A stretch of DNA of 63,306 nt from Bacteroidales bacterium. GTDB taxonomy: Bacteria > Bacteroidota > Bacteroidia > Bacteroidales > ML635J-15. Under the pieces are notes generated by a model. That model was given only the letters and a program-made list of their open reading frames with translations, was not told where the DNA came from and ran no database searches. The stretch's first letter is position 1, and every line of letters begins with the position of its first letter. Both the position numbers and the translations under genes were made by a program. Below, piece after piece: positions 43,579 to 52,365 of the stretch. The stretch covers positions 1 through 63,306 of the forward strand of contig JAFZWY010000005.1 of the NCBI GenBank assembly GCA_017617125.1, written 5' to 3'.

Positions 43579-44763
43579 TCACTCTTCGCAATACATATAA
43601 AACATTTCGGCTGCTTCGCGCGACTTACCAGTAGCGGCCCTGCGCCAATAAAAACAAGCCTTGTCGTAGGATGCTTGATTATAACGGCACATTCCCATAA
43701 GATAATTTAGACGTGCATCGTCGGGTGTAATGTCGAGTGCCATAGAAAAATCGTATGATGCCAGATCCCACATTTCGTAGCCATAATAAATCTCTCCACG
43801 CATCTTGAAATACTCGGCATTTGACGAATTCTGTGCTATTAACCGGGAAACTTCCACTAGAGCATCATCCTTATTTTCAGACGACAAAGCCATACGCGAA
43901 TCTAAATACAAAGCCTTCTCATTGTCGGGGAAACACTGCAAATAACGACCTGTATATCGCCGTGCTTCAAGGAATTTCTTCTGCGACATACAAACTTCGG
44001 CAAAATATAGCAGATTTTCGGCATTGTATCTGTCAGCAGCGATAAGCAACTTGCCTGTCTCGTAGGCAGATGCATAGTTTCCAGAAGCCTTTTCTATATT
44101 GAACCGCAATGAAATAACTTCGGGATCCTTTGAATTAATGTTTTCAAGATATTTTATCGCCTGTGCATAATTCTTCATACAATAATATGACTTGGCGTAC
44201 AAATAGTTGCGTTTCCACGACCTAGAATTTGTTCCATCAAGCAATTCGAGGGCATATTCGTAGTTTCCCTGCGAAATATTATACTCTACATCGGTAAAAG
44301 TCTCGTCCGACTTTGAGTAACGTGGTGTTTCCCAAAAGTCACGCCATTCCTGCGTACGGTTAATGTTCTCAAACTCGCTGCATCTGATCACCTGCGAATA
44401 TGACCTCGCACCCTTCCCTGCCAGATACCTACCAAGATATTCGACCGACTCCTCGGCGAACCCCATTCCTGCATATATCCTAGCCAGACGAAACTGAGCT
44501 TCTGTTGGATTTGTACTTTCCAACCTTCGGCAAACTTCAAGCGCCTGCGGATAGTTCTCTGCTGCAATCAAATGGTCGGCAAGACATTCGGCAAATTCTG
44601 CCACCTCTTCGTGATTTCTCCATATTGCCATCGCCGAATCGATTTCGCCATGCAGGACAAAGTTCTGTGCACGGAAATAATCTCGCTGCAAGTCGTCAAT
44701 CTGCGCATTACAGCAGACGGCAACCAAAAGCATCAGGGCGATATGTAAAATCCGTTTCAGCAT
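43579..44763 (-). CDS. Exported TPR protein
   Basis: A 394-residue protein with a signal peptide (1 to about 20, MLKRILHIALMLLVAVCCNA) and at least eight degenerate TPR units, such as NYPQALEVCRRLESTNPTEAQFRLARIYAGMGF and SYDKACFYWRRAATGKSREAAEMFY. The first base of its start shares the stop of the type-B T9SS gene (ATGA overlap). TPR partners of CHU_C proteins are common in gliding or T9SS-rich genomes. It may be a partner protein for the surface protein; no enzyme motif is seen. Confidence 0.8.
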   Translation of the reverse strand: MLKRILHIALMLLVAVCCNAQIDDLQRDYFRAQNFVLHGEIDSAMAIWRNHEEVAEFAECLADHLIAAENYPQALEVCRRLESTNPTEAQFRLARIYAGMGFAEESVEYLGRYLAGKGARSYSQVIRCSEFENINRTQEWRDFWETPRYSKSDETFTDVEYNISQGNYEYALELLDGTNSRSWKRNYLYAKSYYCMKNYAQAIKYLENINSKDPEVISLRFNIEKASGNYASAYETGKLLIAADRYNAENLLYFAEVCMSQKKFLEARRYTGRYLQCFPDNEKALYLDSRMALSSENKDDALVEVSRLIAQNSSNAEYFKMRGEIYYGYEMWDLASYDFSMALDITPDDARLNYLMGMCRYNQASYDKACFYWRRAATGKSREAAEMFYMYCEE

Positions 44764-47426
44764 CAGTCATGGTTTTGATTAACTTCCTCGGCGCGGAAAA
44801 CATGTATAAATCCTTTCAGGTGACGGGCTTCCAAACCGGTCAGTCTTTGTTCGTAAACCTCGCAAATGTAAAAGTATACGCCCGGCACAACATACGTGCC
44901 TGTCATCTTATTGCGTCCGTCCCACATTATATCGGGGTCGGTAGTCTCGAACATAACCTCTCCCCAACGGTTAAGAATTGTCATGTCAACCTTCTCGACA
45001 AACTTGTATTCGCCTATCGGATGATAATAGTCGTTTATACCATCGCCATTGGGCGTAAATACGTTAGGCAAATCGTAGTACGAACATTCGTCAACGCACG
45101 AGACCATCGAGTTTTCGCTAACGTTACCATTTGGATCCGACGCACTTATGTAATAGCAGCCTGCCATTCTATCGTTCGGATAATGCCTGAACTCGGTGAC
45201 ATCGGAAGCGAACGTCGACAGTACCTGATATTCGCCATCAAGAACTGGTGTATAATATAATGTATATGAATCAACATCGTAATTGCACGAATCTGGCACC
45301 GACCATTGTATGAGGTTGTATGCTGAGTCGCATATCGACGTTACCGTAATTTCAGGTCGACATGGAGCTACGGTATCGACAGACAGTTTGCACACCTGCT
45401 GCGACAAGTTTTCGAGAGGCTCGGGAAATCCCGGAAGCGAATAGCGACCATACGATTTCACATAGTAGCAATATTCGTGTCCGTTCTCCACATTGCTGTC
45501 AATTATAGATTTATCTGTAGTTGATCCAATAACATTATAGGTGTCAGTCAGCGAATCATACCTGTAATACTCGTAGTTGTAGTTTGTCCACGGCACATTG
45601 TTTCTAAGCCTAACCTTAACAGAATTTTCCTGTTGCGTCAGATCTATAAATACCGACGAGGCAAAGCTCGGCGAACCAATAAGAACGCTCTCGCCATTGT
45701 CGGTACCATAGAACTCAATCTTATAGGTGTATGGATAATCGACGGTATTGACATTGTTGTCGGTAAACTCTGTATTGTCAAGACCTTCGACCTCTCCAAC
45801 TCGAGTAAAATTATCGCCAAGAAATCCGCGAGAACGGAAAATCACATACTTGTATGGAGCCGAAGAAGCAGCAAGTTCTGCATCATCTGGCTTAACCCAT
45901 GCGACATAAATACTTCCGGTCGCGCGACTGGTTGACAGCACGCTCACATTGGTCATAGTTGGAAGCCCCATGGGCAACGAGGTACATACTTCGTCGGAAG
46001 CATAGCCTTCGGCACCATCGGGAAATACAGCGCATACCATGTAGCAATATTCATGTCCCTGTGCAATATCCCTGTCGACATATAATAAATTCTCACGGCC
46101 TGCAACATGGCCTACCTTCTCGTACCCTGTCGATGACGGCACACCTGTCTGACAGAAATCGTGTACGAATCCCGATGGCTGTATTTTGCGGTAGATATTG
46201 TACCCGACAACATTTTCGCACACCGACTGCGACCACGACAAGGTTATGAAATTTGCCGACGGTACAGCATGCAAATTTTGAACAGCAGGGCCGACAATCG
46301 TAATGTAGATGCTTTTCAAATCGACAAGATTGACAATCGGATTATCATCTTGAGCCTTTATATTCAATATGTAAGGCTGTTTTCTTACAACGTTGCACGA
46401 TGTCACCCAATCGAATCTGCCTTTTGCATATCCTGCCTGAGATTCTGTTTGTTCGAAATGTGCAGGAGCATTGCTGCTGGCAACAAATGGAGCTCCATAA
46501 GCCGAAAGCGTTATGTTATCGTTGTTTGCATCGGTGGCCTCGACATCAAACTTTAGCCATGTCCCAGCTTCAATGCAAATACTGTCGTGGCTTCCATATG
46601 TTGTGTCGAGAGCAGTAAGGTCAATCTGCGGGGTTGTATTGCCGCTATCGAAAACCTCTATCTGCATATCTCGGATTATCTCGCCAATCTTCACGCCTTC
46701 GCGCCATTCCTCGATAAGCATTGCCACATTGTAAATACCTACCATCATTGGCGTATTCCATATAAGGTCTCCAGTGATTGCATCTACCCGGATAAAGTTT
46801 GATGCTGGCGGATACGAATAATTTGGTATAGGAGCACCGTTTTCCTCACGACAAGGGGTAATCTTGTACGAAAGGCTATCGCCGTCGGGGTCGTAAGCTC
46901 CTGGATTATGCACAAACACCTGACCCACGGCAGCCTTATCTACAGGCGGTTGCGTCAGTATAGGAGTATTGTTTAAACCCAACGTAGGGTCGATTATCAT
47001 TGTTGTCGATATGGCAAAAAGAGTATTTACCGAATTTGGAATGTTGGCTACGTTTGCATTGCGGTTTGGATCCTCCACAGTTATGCGGAATATTCCAGGT
47101 CCAGCGTATGTATGCTGACCTACATATTTATTACGTCTATAACAGTCAGGAAGGTTAATTTTTTCGGACCGTATCAAAGTTGACACAGTATTGTCGCCCC
47201 ATTCTATATCAAGTTCGGGCCTGTCGGCAGTCCATGCAGGACATGCGTCTGTTGTTATCGCAGTGTAAGTTATTACGGTAACTTCGAAGGTCAGTGCCGA
47301 AATCTGCTTATAGGTAATCTCTCCCGCCCTATTGTGCGTAGCATTCGCACAAAGCGGCAGAAATAATGTCATGACCAGCAATGCTGCCACGACCAGCAGA
47401 AATCGGCATTGAACCTTGAACGTCAT
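44763..47426 (-). CDS. T9SS type B-sorted surface protein (gliding motility-associated C-terminal domain)
   Basis: An 887-residue exported protein. Signal peptide about 1-29, then NATHNRAGEITYKQ, the start of a cadherin/PKD-like block seen in such proteins (VDKAAVGQVFVHNPGAYDPDGDSLSY). Fibronectin-like modules follow (about 390-780). The C-terminal domain (about 795-887) has VFTPNGDGINDYYHP and ILNRWGEVMFETTD, the CHU_C/type B sorting signature. It is secreted by the T9SS and joined to the surface. It follows a Usp gene by 5 bases and overlaps the TPR gene by one base. Confidence 0.92.
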   Translation of the reverse strand: MTFKVQCRFLLVVAALLVMTLFLPLCANATHNRAGEITYKQISALTFEVTVITYTAITTDACPAWTADRPELDIEWGDNTVSTLIRSEKINLPDCYRRNKYVGQHTYAGPGIFRITVEDPNRNANVANIPNSVNTLFAISTTMIIDPTLGLNNTPILTQPPVDKAAVGQVFVHNPGAYDPDGDSLSYKITPCREENGAPIPNYSYPPASNFIRVDAITGDLIWNTPMMVGIYNVAMLIEEWREGVKIGEIIRDMQIEVFDSGNTTPQIDLTALDTTYGSHDSICIEAGTWLKFDVEATDANNDNITLSAYGAPFVASSNAPAHFEQTESQAGYAKGRFDWVTSCNVVRKQPYILNIKAQDDNPIVNLVDLKSIYITIVGPAVQNLHAVPSANFITLSWSQSVCENVVGYNIYRKIQPSGFVHDFCQTGVPSSTGYEKVGHVAGRENLLYVDRDIAQGHEYCYMVCAVFPDGAEGYASDEVCTSLPMGLPTMTNVSVLSTSRATGSIYVAWVKPDDAELAASSAPYKYVIFRSRGFLGDNFTRVGEVEGLDNTEFTDNNVNTVDYPYTYKIEFYGTDNGESVLIGSPSFASSVFIDLTQQENSVKVRLRNNVPWTNYNYEYYRYDSLTDTYNVIGSTTDKSIIDSNVENGHEYCYYVKSYGRYSLPGFPEPLENLSQQVCKLSVDTVAPCRPEITVTSICDSAYNLIQWSVPDSCNYDVDSYTLYYTPVLDGEYQVLSTFASDVTEFRHYPNDRMAGCYYISASDPNGNVSENSMVSCVDECSYYDLPNVFTPNGDGINDYYHPIGEYKFVEKVDMTILNRWGEVMFETTDPDIMWDGRNKMTGTYVVPGVYFYICEVYEQRLTGLEARHLKGFIHVFRAEEVNQNHD

Positions 47427-47431
47427 ATTTT

Positions 47432-48232
47432 CTAGTAGTTGAATCCACCGAGTTTAACAATGTCGGTACGAGGATTTACACACATTACTGGAATCTTCTT
47501 GCTGAGTTCAATATTTCTCGGGTGCCTGATGCTTGTAAATGCCTTCTTGTAGTTTTCGGACATATAGAGCACAAGGTCGGGAGATATGCCACGCATATAG
47601 TCGTATATATTCTCGTAAAAGTCATCTTCGGGAACACCTTCAACGTCGAACTCTATTGCATTGTCGGCAAACAAAGTGGTTGCAAATGCAAGGTTGCTGT
47701 TGATTTCAGCCTGACGACTTTCGCTATTTGTCTTAGGATAAACAACATATACATGACTTTCGAAAATGAGGTTCAAATACTTTGCCCACATGAACTTTGC
47801 TCGCGACTTCTTGTCCCAGTCGATAGGAATACAAATACGGTCGTACTCACCAAAAGCCAATGGACTCTGAACCAGCACGAAAGGTACTTTTTCGAATTTC
47901 TGAATTAGCTTCACCTGCTTTTCAATGGTCTTGATTCCGTGAACACCCATAACAGCAAGATATGCGTTCTGCTCGATTCCATATTCGTGAATAACATCAA
48001 ATGGCGAACCTTTCTTTACAATGGTCTTCACATTTTCGTAACCAGTTTCCTTCACAAACCTTTCGGCAACCTTTTCCAATTCAGCCTGCCACTCGTCAAT
48101 CATCTTGTCCGATTCAGCGACATATAAAATGTGAATAGGAAGTTTCTCATACTTAGCTATTTCGTATGCATGGTTCAGTGCGAAATTGGCTTCATTACTA
48201 AACTCGTAAGGTACTAAAACACATCTTTCCAT
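47432..48232 (-). CDS. Universal stress protein, tandem UspA domains
   Basis: A 266-residue protein with two Usp-type halves (about 1-135 and 140-266). The first half has VLVPYEFSNEANFALNHAYEIA and AVMGVHGIKTIEK; the second has RICIPIDWDKKSRAKFMWA. Nucleotide-binding Gly motifs are weak, so it may be of the non-ATP-binding type. It is the first gene of the unit with the type-B T9SS protein and the TPR protein. The -7 box is at 48272-48279. Confidence 0.85.
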   Translation of the reverse strand: MERCVLVPYEFSNEANFALNHAYEIAKYEKLPIHILYVAESDKMIDEWQAELEKVAERFVKETGYENVKTIVKKGSPFDVIHEYGIEQNAYLAVMGVHGIKTIEKQVKLIQKFEKVPFVLVQSPLAFGEYDRICIPIDWDKKSRAKFMWAKYLNLIFESHVYVVYPKTNSESRQAEINSNLAFATTLFADNAIEFDVEGVPEDDFYENIYDYMRGISPDLVLYMSENYKKAFTSIRHPRNIELSKKIPVMCVNPRTDIVKLGGFNY

Positions 48233-48271
48233 AAAGCAATATTTTTACAAAATAAATCTACAATTTTTCTG

Positions 48272-48279
48272 CAAAGGTA
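48272..48279 (-). promoter_or_regulatory. Promoter -7 box of the Usp-CHU_C-TPR operon
   Basis: Minus strand TACCTTTG fits TAnnTTTG, 40 bases upstream of the ATG at 48232. Confidence 0.5.
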
Positions 48280-48351
48280 AAAAAAATCTTGACAAGAAAA
48301 AATACAAAAAATAGTCTCTATACTAAACGTATATCATTGGAATTTATTTTC

Positions 48352-48359
48352 TATTTTTG
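48352..48359 (+). promoter_or_regulatory. Promoter -7 box of lpdA
   Basis: TATTTTTG fits TAnnTTTG, 25 bases upstream of the ATG at 48385. The spacing to a TTG at 48337 is too short to count as -33. Confidence 0.45.
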
Positions 48360-48384
48360 CACGACATTTTTAAAGTAAAACGAC

Positions 48385-49776
48385 ATGGATTTTGATCTTA
48401 TAGTATTGGGCAGCGGTCCCGGTGGATATGTAGCTGCCATTAGGGCATCACAGCTCGGAATGAAAGTAGCAGTTGTAGAACGCGCACAGCTCGGTGGAAT
48501 CTGCCTAAACTGGGGTTGCATACCGACCAAGGCCTTGCTGAAATCGGCACAGGTTTACAACTACATGAAGCACTCTGAAAACTACGGCATCGAACTCGAA
48601 GGTACTGCAAAACCAAACTTCGAGAAGGTTATCGCACGTAGCCGCGAAGTTGCAGCAGGAATGAGCAAGGGCATCGAGTTCCTCTTCAAGAAGAACAACA
48701 TCACAGTTATCAACGGTACAGGAAAGCTAGTAGAAGCACACAAACTTGCTGTAACAAAGGAAGATGGAAGCGTAGAGAATCTTACTGCCAACCACATAAT
48801 CCTTGCAACAGGCGCACGTTCGAAGGTTATGCCAAACATTCCGCAGGATGGTGTAAACATAATCGGATACCGCGAGGCTCTCACCTTGCCGAAACTTCCC
48901 GAATCGATGGTTGTAGTTGGTTCTGGCGCAATAGGCTCAGAACTTGCATTCTTCTATCATTCAATGGGTTGCCAGGTAACAATCATCGAGTTCCTTCCCG
49001 AAATAGTTCCGCTCGAGGACGAAGAAGTTTCGAAACAACTGGCTCGCTCGTTCAAGAAGATGGGCATAAAGGTTATGACTGGCACTGCCGTACAAAGCGT
49101 TGAAATCCAAGATGGAAAGTGCTTGGTTAAATACACCGACAAGAAGGGCGAAAATTCAATCGAATGCGAAAAGGTTCTGTCGGCAGTTGGCGTTGTTACA
49201 AACATCGAAAACCTTGGTCTCGAAGAACTTGGCATTGCAACCGAGCGTGGCAAGGTTGTAGTTGACGACTACTACCGTACTTCATGCGAAGGCGTTTATG
49301 CAATCGGTGACATTGTTCACGGACCAGCATTGGCCCACGTTGCTTCGGCTGAAGGTATCTGCTGCGTTGAAAAGATTGCAGGACTAGACGTTGAAAAGAT
49401 TGACTACGACTACATTCCGTCATGCGTTTACACTACTCCCGAAGTTGCATCGGTCGGCTTTACCGAGAAACAGTTGCAGGACAAGGGCATAGAATACAAG
49501 GTCGGCAAGTTCCCGTTCACCGCATCGGGCAAGGCTATGGCTGCAGGCAACAGGGACGGTTTTGTAAAGCTTCTCTTCGACGCTAACAACGACGAACTGC
49601 TTGGCGCACACTTCATTGGCGACAACATTGCCGAAATGATAGCCGAAATGTCAGCATTCAAGAAGTTGAACGGCAAGGCAAAACAGCTCATAAAGACCAT
49701 ACATCCGCATCCGAGCCTTTCGGAAGCAGTGATGGAAGCCGCAGCTGCAGCACACAACGAAGTGATTCACATTTAA
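48385..49776 (+). CDS. lpdA: Dihydrolipoyl dehydrogenase
   Basis: A 463-residue FAD flavoprotein disulfide reductase that reoxidises dihydrolipoyl groups of 2-oxoacid dehydrogenases or the glycine cleavage system. The FAD site LGSGPGGYVAAI is near 7-18, the redox Cys pair is in GGICLNWGCIPTKALL near 36-51, the NAD site VVGSGAIGSELA near 176-187, and the catalytic His in HPHPSLSEAVMEA near 444. The length is normal. It stands alone; no E1 or E2 gene is near. It has its own promoter and terminator. Confidence 0.95.
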   Translation: MDFDLIVLGSGPGGYVAAIRASQLGMKVAVVERAQLGGICLNWGCIPTKALLKSAQVYNYMKHSENYGIELEGTAKPNFEKVIARSREVAAGMSKGIEFLFKKNNITVINGTGKLVEAHKLAVTKEDGSVENLTANHIILATGARSKVMPNIPQDGVNIIGYREALTLPKLPESMVVVGSGAIGSELAFFYHSMGCQVTIIEFLPEIVPLEDEEVSKQLARSFKKMGIKVMTGTAVQSVEIQDGKCLVKYTDKKGENSIECEKVLSAVGVVTNIENLGLEELGIATERGKVVVDDYYRTSCEGVYAIGDIVHGPALAHVASAEGICCVEKIAGLDVEKIDYDYIPSCVYTTPEVASVGFTEKQLQDKGIEYKVGKFPFTASGKAMAAGNRDGFVKLLFDANNDELLGAHFIGDNIAEMIAEMSAFKKLNGKAKQLIKTIHPHPSLSEAVMEAAAAAHNEVIHI

Positions 49777-49792
49777 TCAATGTTATAAATGC

Positions 49793-49823
49793 AAAAAAGG
49801 ATGCGAAATCGCATCCTTTTTTT
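49793..49823. terminator. Terminator after lpdA
   Basis: GGATGCGA and TCGCATCC pair with a very short loop, flanked by A- and T-runs on both sides, a strong intrinsic terminator for lpdA. Confidence 0.85.
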
Positions 49824-49857
49824 GTTAATGTTCGATACGAAAGGCCCATCCATCTAC

Positions 49858-49875
49858 CCTTCGACAAGCTCAGGG
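49858..49875. repeat. Dispersed CCTTCGACAAGCTCAGGG word
   Basis: This 18-base word shares TTCGACAAGCTCAGGG with the element at 193-242, on the same strand. It lies between the lpdA terminator and the end of the subtilase gene. Confidence 0.5.
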
Positions 49876-49897
49876 TGCGCCTAATCGTGAATCTTCT

Positions 49898-52210
49898 TTA
49901 CTTTATCATTATCAACTGCATACCTATTTCCAATTTCATAAAGTCTTTATATGTTCCAGGATACAGCGACGGATTGAGCAAATCGGAAATCCTAAGTTTT
50001 GCATAAACCGAAACAATATCGTAGGTTATTGCAGTCTTCACACCCCACTGGAACGGATTTATAAAGTCATAATTCTTGTTAATATATTTTGACTTTCTGT
50101 AATTATCTGTAATCGCAGCTTGCCAAACCTGAACATAACGGTCTTCGAAATTCCACATTCCGAAAACGCCTAAGTCCCAAGTAAGTCCATTGCTAAGAAG
50201 GCCTCCGCTTGCAAGTTTCACGCGCTGGAACAATTCAATGTTAAGATTGGATGTACGGAAACGTTCTTTCTGTAAGGTCATAACGCCAGTTACAGTTGGC
50301 GTAGGAATTACAATGCCATCAAGAGCTTCTCCTCTATAATCATCCAATCCCATACCTACGCCAAAGGCAAGGCTATACTTCTTGCAAGCGTTCCACTGCA
50401 TACCGACAAGTGCCGAGAAAGTTGACTTCTGCTTGTTGGTTGTGCCTTCGAAAGTCTTAACACCTGCAAAACCAGCATTCATCTGCAATAGCAAATGCGT
50501 TTTCATTGGCTTGCCGAACTCGCGTTCAGTCTGGTTCTCATTTCGCGACATAATCTTTGTTGCATCGGTAACTTTTGTGTTAGGCTGGTGTGCATAAACA
50601 AGATTTCCATTTTTGTTACCTTCAATTTTGTACGAGCCAACATATCCGTGGTAATACACATTTACAGTGAAAGGAGAATACAGATCTATATTGCTAATGG
50701 AAATCTCAGCATCTCCCTCAGCATTAACATGTTCGTACGAATGCAATCTGCCATCTTCACGCATAATGTTGTAGAAAACCTCGGTATTCTCATCAAACTG
50801 CTGGCACTTTATTTTTAAGGTATTACCATCTTTTTCAAACTCGAATGTAGGTTCTACCGTCTTTTTCCCACCTTCTACGAAATAACTTGCCTGCGGAACA
50901 CCATAACCGAGTGCGTAGTCGAAATACGGATAAATATCACCCGACTTTTCTATTTCATCCTTCAGCTGCATAGCTGTGAGGTCGCGCTTTGTCTGCCAAG
51001 CACAAGCGCCAAAGCCAGCCGCGAGCGGACACGAGAACGAAGTTCCGTAAGCCATTGTCATTCCGCCCTTTGGATTTGCAACGTAGGCGTGACCGAAAGC
51101 TACAACATTCGGCTTGCGACGACCATCTGCAGTCGGTCCGTAGGATGAAAAGGCAATATGACGGTACTTGTTTAGCGAGTCGTCGATTCCACCAACCGAT
51201 ATAACGCTGTCGGCATCGGCAGGAGTAATAAGCACGTACCAGCTAGGATCGTCGGCCTCGTTGCCCATCGAGTTGAAAACAAGCATACCTTTGCGTGCCG
51301 CCATATTTGCAGCCTTGGCAACATGCGATGTTCCATCCATATCCTTGGTATAGTAGCGGTCCTTGCCATAACCGAGCGAACTGCTGATGATGTCGGCTCC
51401 ATTCTGGTCTGCCCACTCCATTGCCTGGGTCCACCATATTTCCTCCTTGAAAGGTTCGGGATTAACCTCGGTACGGGCAAGCAGAAATTCTGCACCAGTA
51501 GCCAAACCTAACTTCTTCACGCCAGTTGCAGTCTGGTAAACGCCTGCGATACAGCTCAAGGTCATTGTGCCGTGCGTCGACCAGCTATAAACATATTCTT
51601 TCTTGTTCGGAAAGTTCCAAGTTTTGATAATCTGGTTGTTGTCGCGAAGGTGGCTAAAAATCTCGTGTTTGTCAACGCTTGGGAAACCGCCGTCAAATAC
51701 GGCAATCCTGACGCCTTTACCGTCGATGTTGTTTTCGGCAAACTTTTCGCCCTGCATCCTTATAAGCTGTGGCAAAAGTTCGGGCTTCAGCATCTCGATG
51801 TCGTAGGTTTCGTCGTTTTCATCGTCAACCATGCCGGCATACGAAGTGACTGTCATCTCCCCTGCTATTTCAACAACGTGCGAAACAAACGGCAAAACCT
51901 TTATCTTTTCGATATTTTCGATTTCGGCCATAATACCGACCGCATTGAACCAGCGTGACTCGCCGACAACTTCCTCCGACAAAGCCGAAACAGCATCTAC
52001 ATAATCGCTATTGAGCGGATAATCGGTAATATCGTAAAGCGACAATCCCAACTTTTCGCGACGTTCAATTGCTTTTGCGTCAAAGTATTCGTAAGGATTG
52101 AAAGATGTATTCGCCTTATCGCGGAAAAATACCCAGTAGCATCCAGGAGTTGCTGTAGCAAACTGAGAGGTAATTAGCAATACCGCTAATATCAACAGTA
52201 TTTTCTTCAT
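49898..52210 (-). CDS. Subtilisin-family (S8) protease with a C-terminal outer-membrane beta-barrel-like domain
   Basis: A 770-residue exported protein with a signal peptide (1-20, start ATG 52210; an in-frame codon at 52243 would only add a short tail). The triad is intact: Asp in VRIAVFDGGFPSVD, His in YSWSTHGTMTLS, and Ser in YGTSFSCPLAAG. Residues about 410-560 form a beta linker. From about 580 to the end, alternating amphipathic strands such as AYKSK-type KYSLAFGVGMGLDDY, LTWDLGVFGMWNF and MKLEIGMQLIMI suggest an 8- to 10-strand barrel rather than a T9SS sorting domain. It could sit in the outer membrane with the protease outside or inside. Confidence 0.85.
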   Translation of the reverse strand: MKKILLILAVLLITSQFATATPGCYWVFFRDKANTSFNPYEYFDAKAIERREKLGLSLYDITDYPLNSDYVDAVSALSEEVVGESRWFNAVGIMAEIENIEKIKVLPFVSHVVEIAGEMTVTSYAGMVDDENDETYDIEMLKPELLPQLIRMQGEKFAENNIDGKGVRIAVFDGGFPSVDKHEIFSHLRDNNQIIKTWNFPNKKEYVYSWSTHGTMTLSCIAGVYQTATGVKKLGLATGAEFLLARTEVNPEPFKEEIWWTQAMEWADQNGADIISSSLGYGKDRYYTKDMDGTSHVAKAANMAARKGMLVFNSMGNEADDPSWYVLITPADADSVISVGGIDDSLNKYRHIAFSSYGPTADGRRKPNVVAFGHAYVANPKGGMTMAYGTSFSCPLAAGFGACAWQTKRDLTAMQLKDEIEKSGDIYPYFDYALGYGVPQASYFVEGGKKTVEPTFEFEKDGNTLKIKCQQFDENTEVFYNIMREDGRLHSYEHVNAEGDAEISISNIDLYSPFTVNVYYHGYVGSYKIEGNKNGNLVYAHQPNTKVTDATKIMSRNENQTEREFGKPMKTHLLLQMNAGFAGVKTFEGTTNKQKSTFSALVGMQWNACKKYSLAFGVGMGLDDYRGEALDGIVIPTPTVTGVMTLQKERFRTSNLNIELFQRVKLASGGLLSNGLTWDLGVFGMWNFEDRYVQVWQAAITDNYRKSKYINKNYDFINPFQWGVKTAITYDIVSVYAKLRISDLLNPSLYPGTYKDFMKLEIGMQLIMIK

Positions 52211-52259
52211 AAGCATTTTTTGTTTTAACAGGCAAAACCCCATTTTATTTATAAGTCAA

Positions 52260-52277
52260 GACGCAAAATTTTGCGTC
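52260..52277. promoter_or_regulatory. 18-base perfect palindrome upstream of the subtilase gene
   Basis: GACGCAAAATTTTGCGTC is its own reverse complement and lies 50 bases before the ATG at 52210. It may be an operator or part of the promoter; no consensus -7 box overlaps it. Confidence 0.5.
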
Positions 52278-52298
52278 AGTAAAATTGATATATTTTAT

Positions 52299-52327
52299 TG
52301 TAGGCTCACAATGATTGTGAGCCTACA
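52299..52327. repeat. Perfect 14-bp inverted repeat with TGTAG ends
   Basis: TGTAGGCTCACAAT and ATTGTGAGCCTACA are exact inverses around one G. It shares its outer TGTAG/CTACA with the element at 36892. The same plan, single central G included, is seen at 62853-62879. Confidence 0.7.
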
Positions 52328-52329
52328 TT

Positions 52330-52363
52330 CACTTTTCACTTTTCAACTTTCAACTTTCAACTT
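52330..52363. repeat. Tandem 7-base repeat CAACTTT
   Basis: CAACTTT-CAACTTT-CAACTT follows a degenerate CACTTTT pair just before the end of the next minus-strand gene (stop at 52366). It is a simple tandem repeat that may vary in copy number. Confidence 0.6.
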
Positions 52364-52365
52364 CC

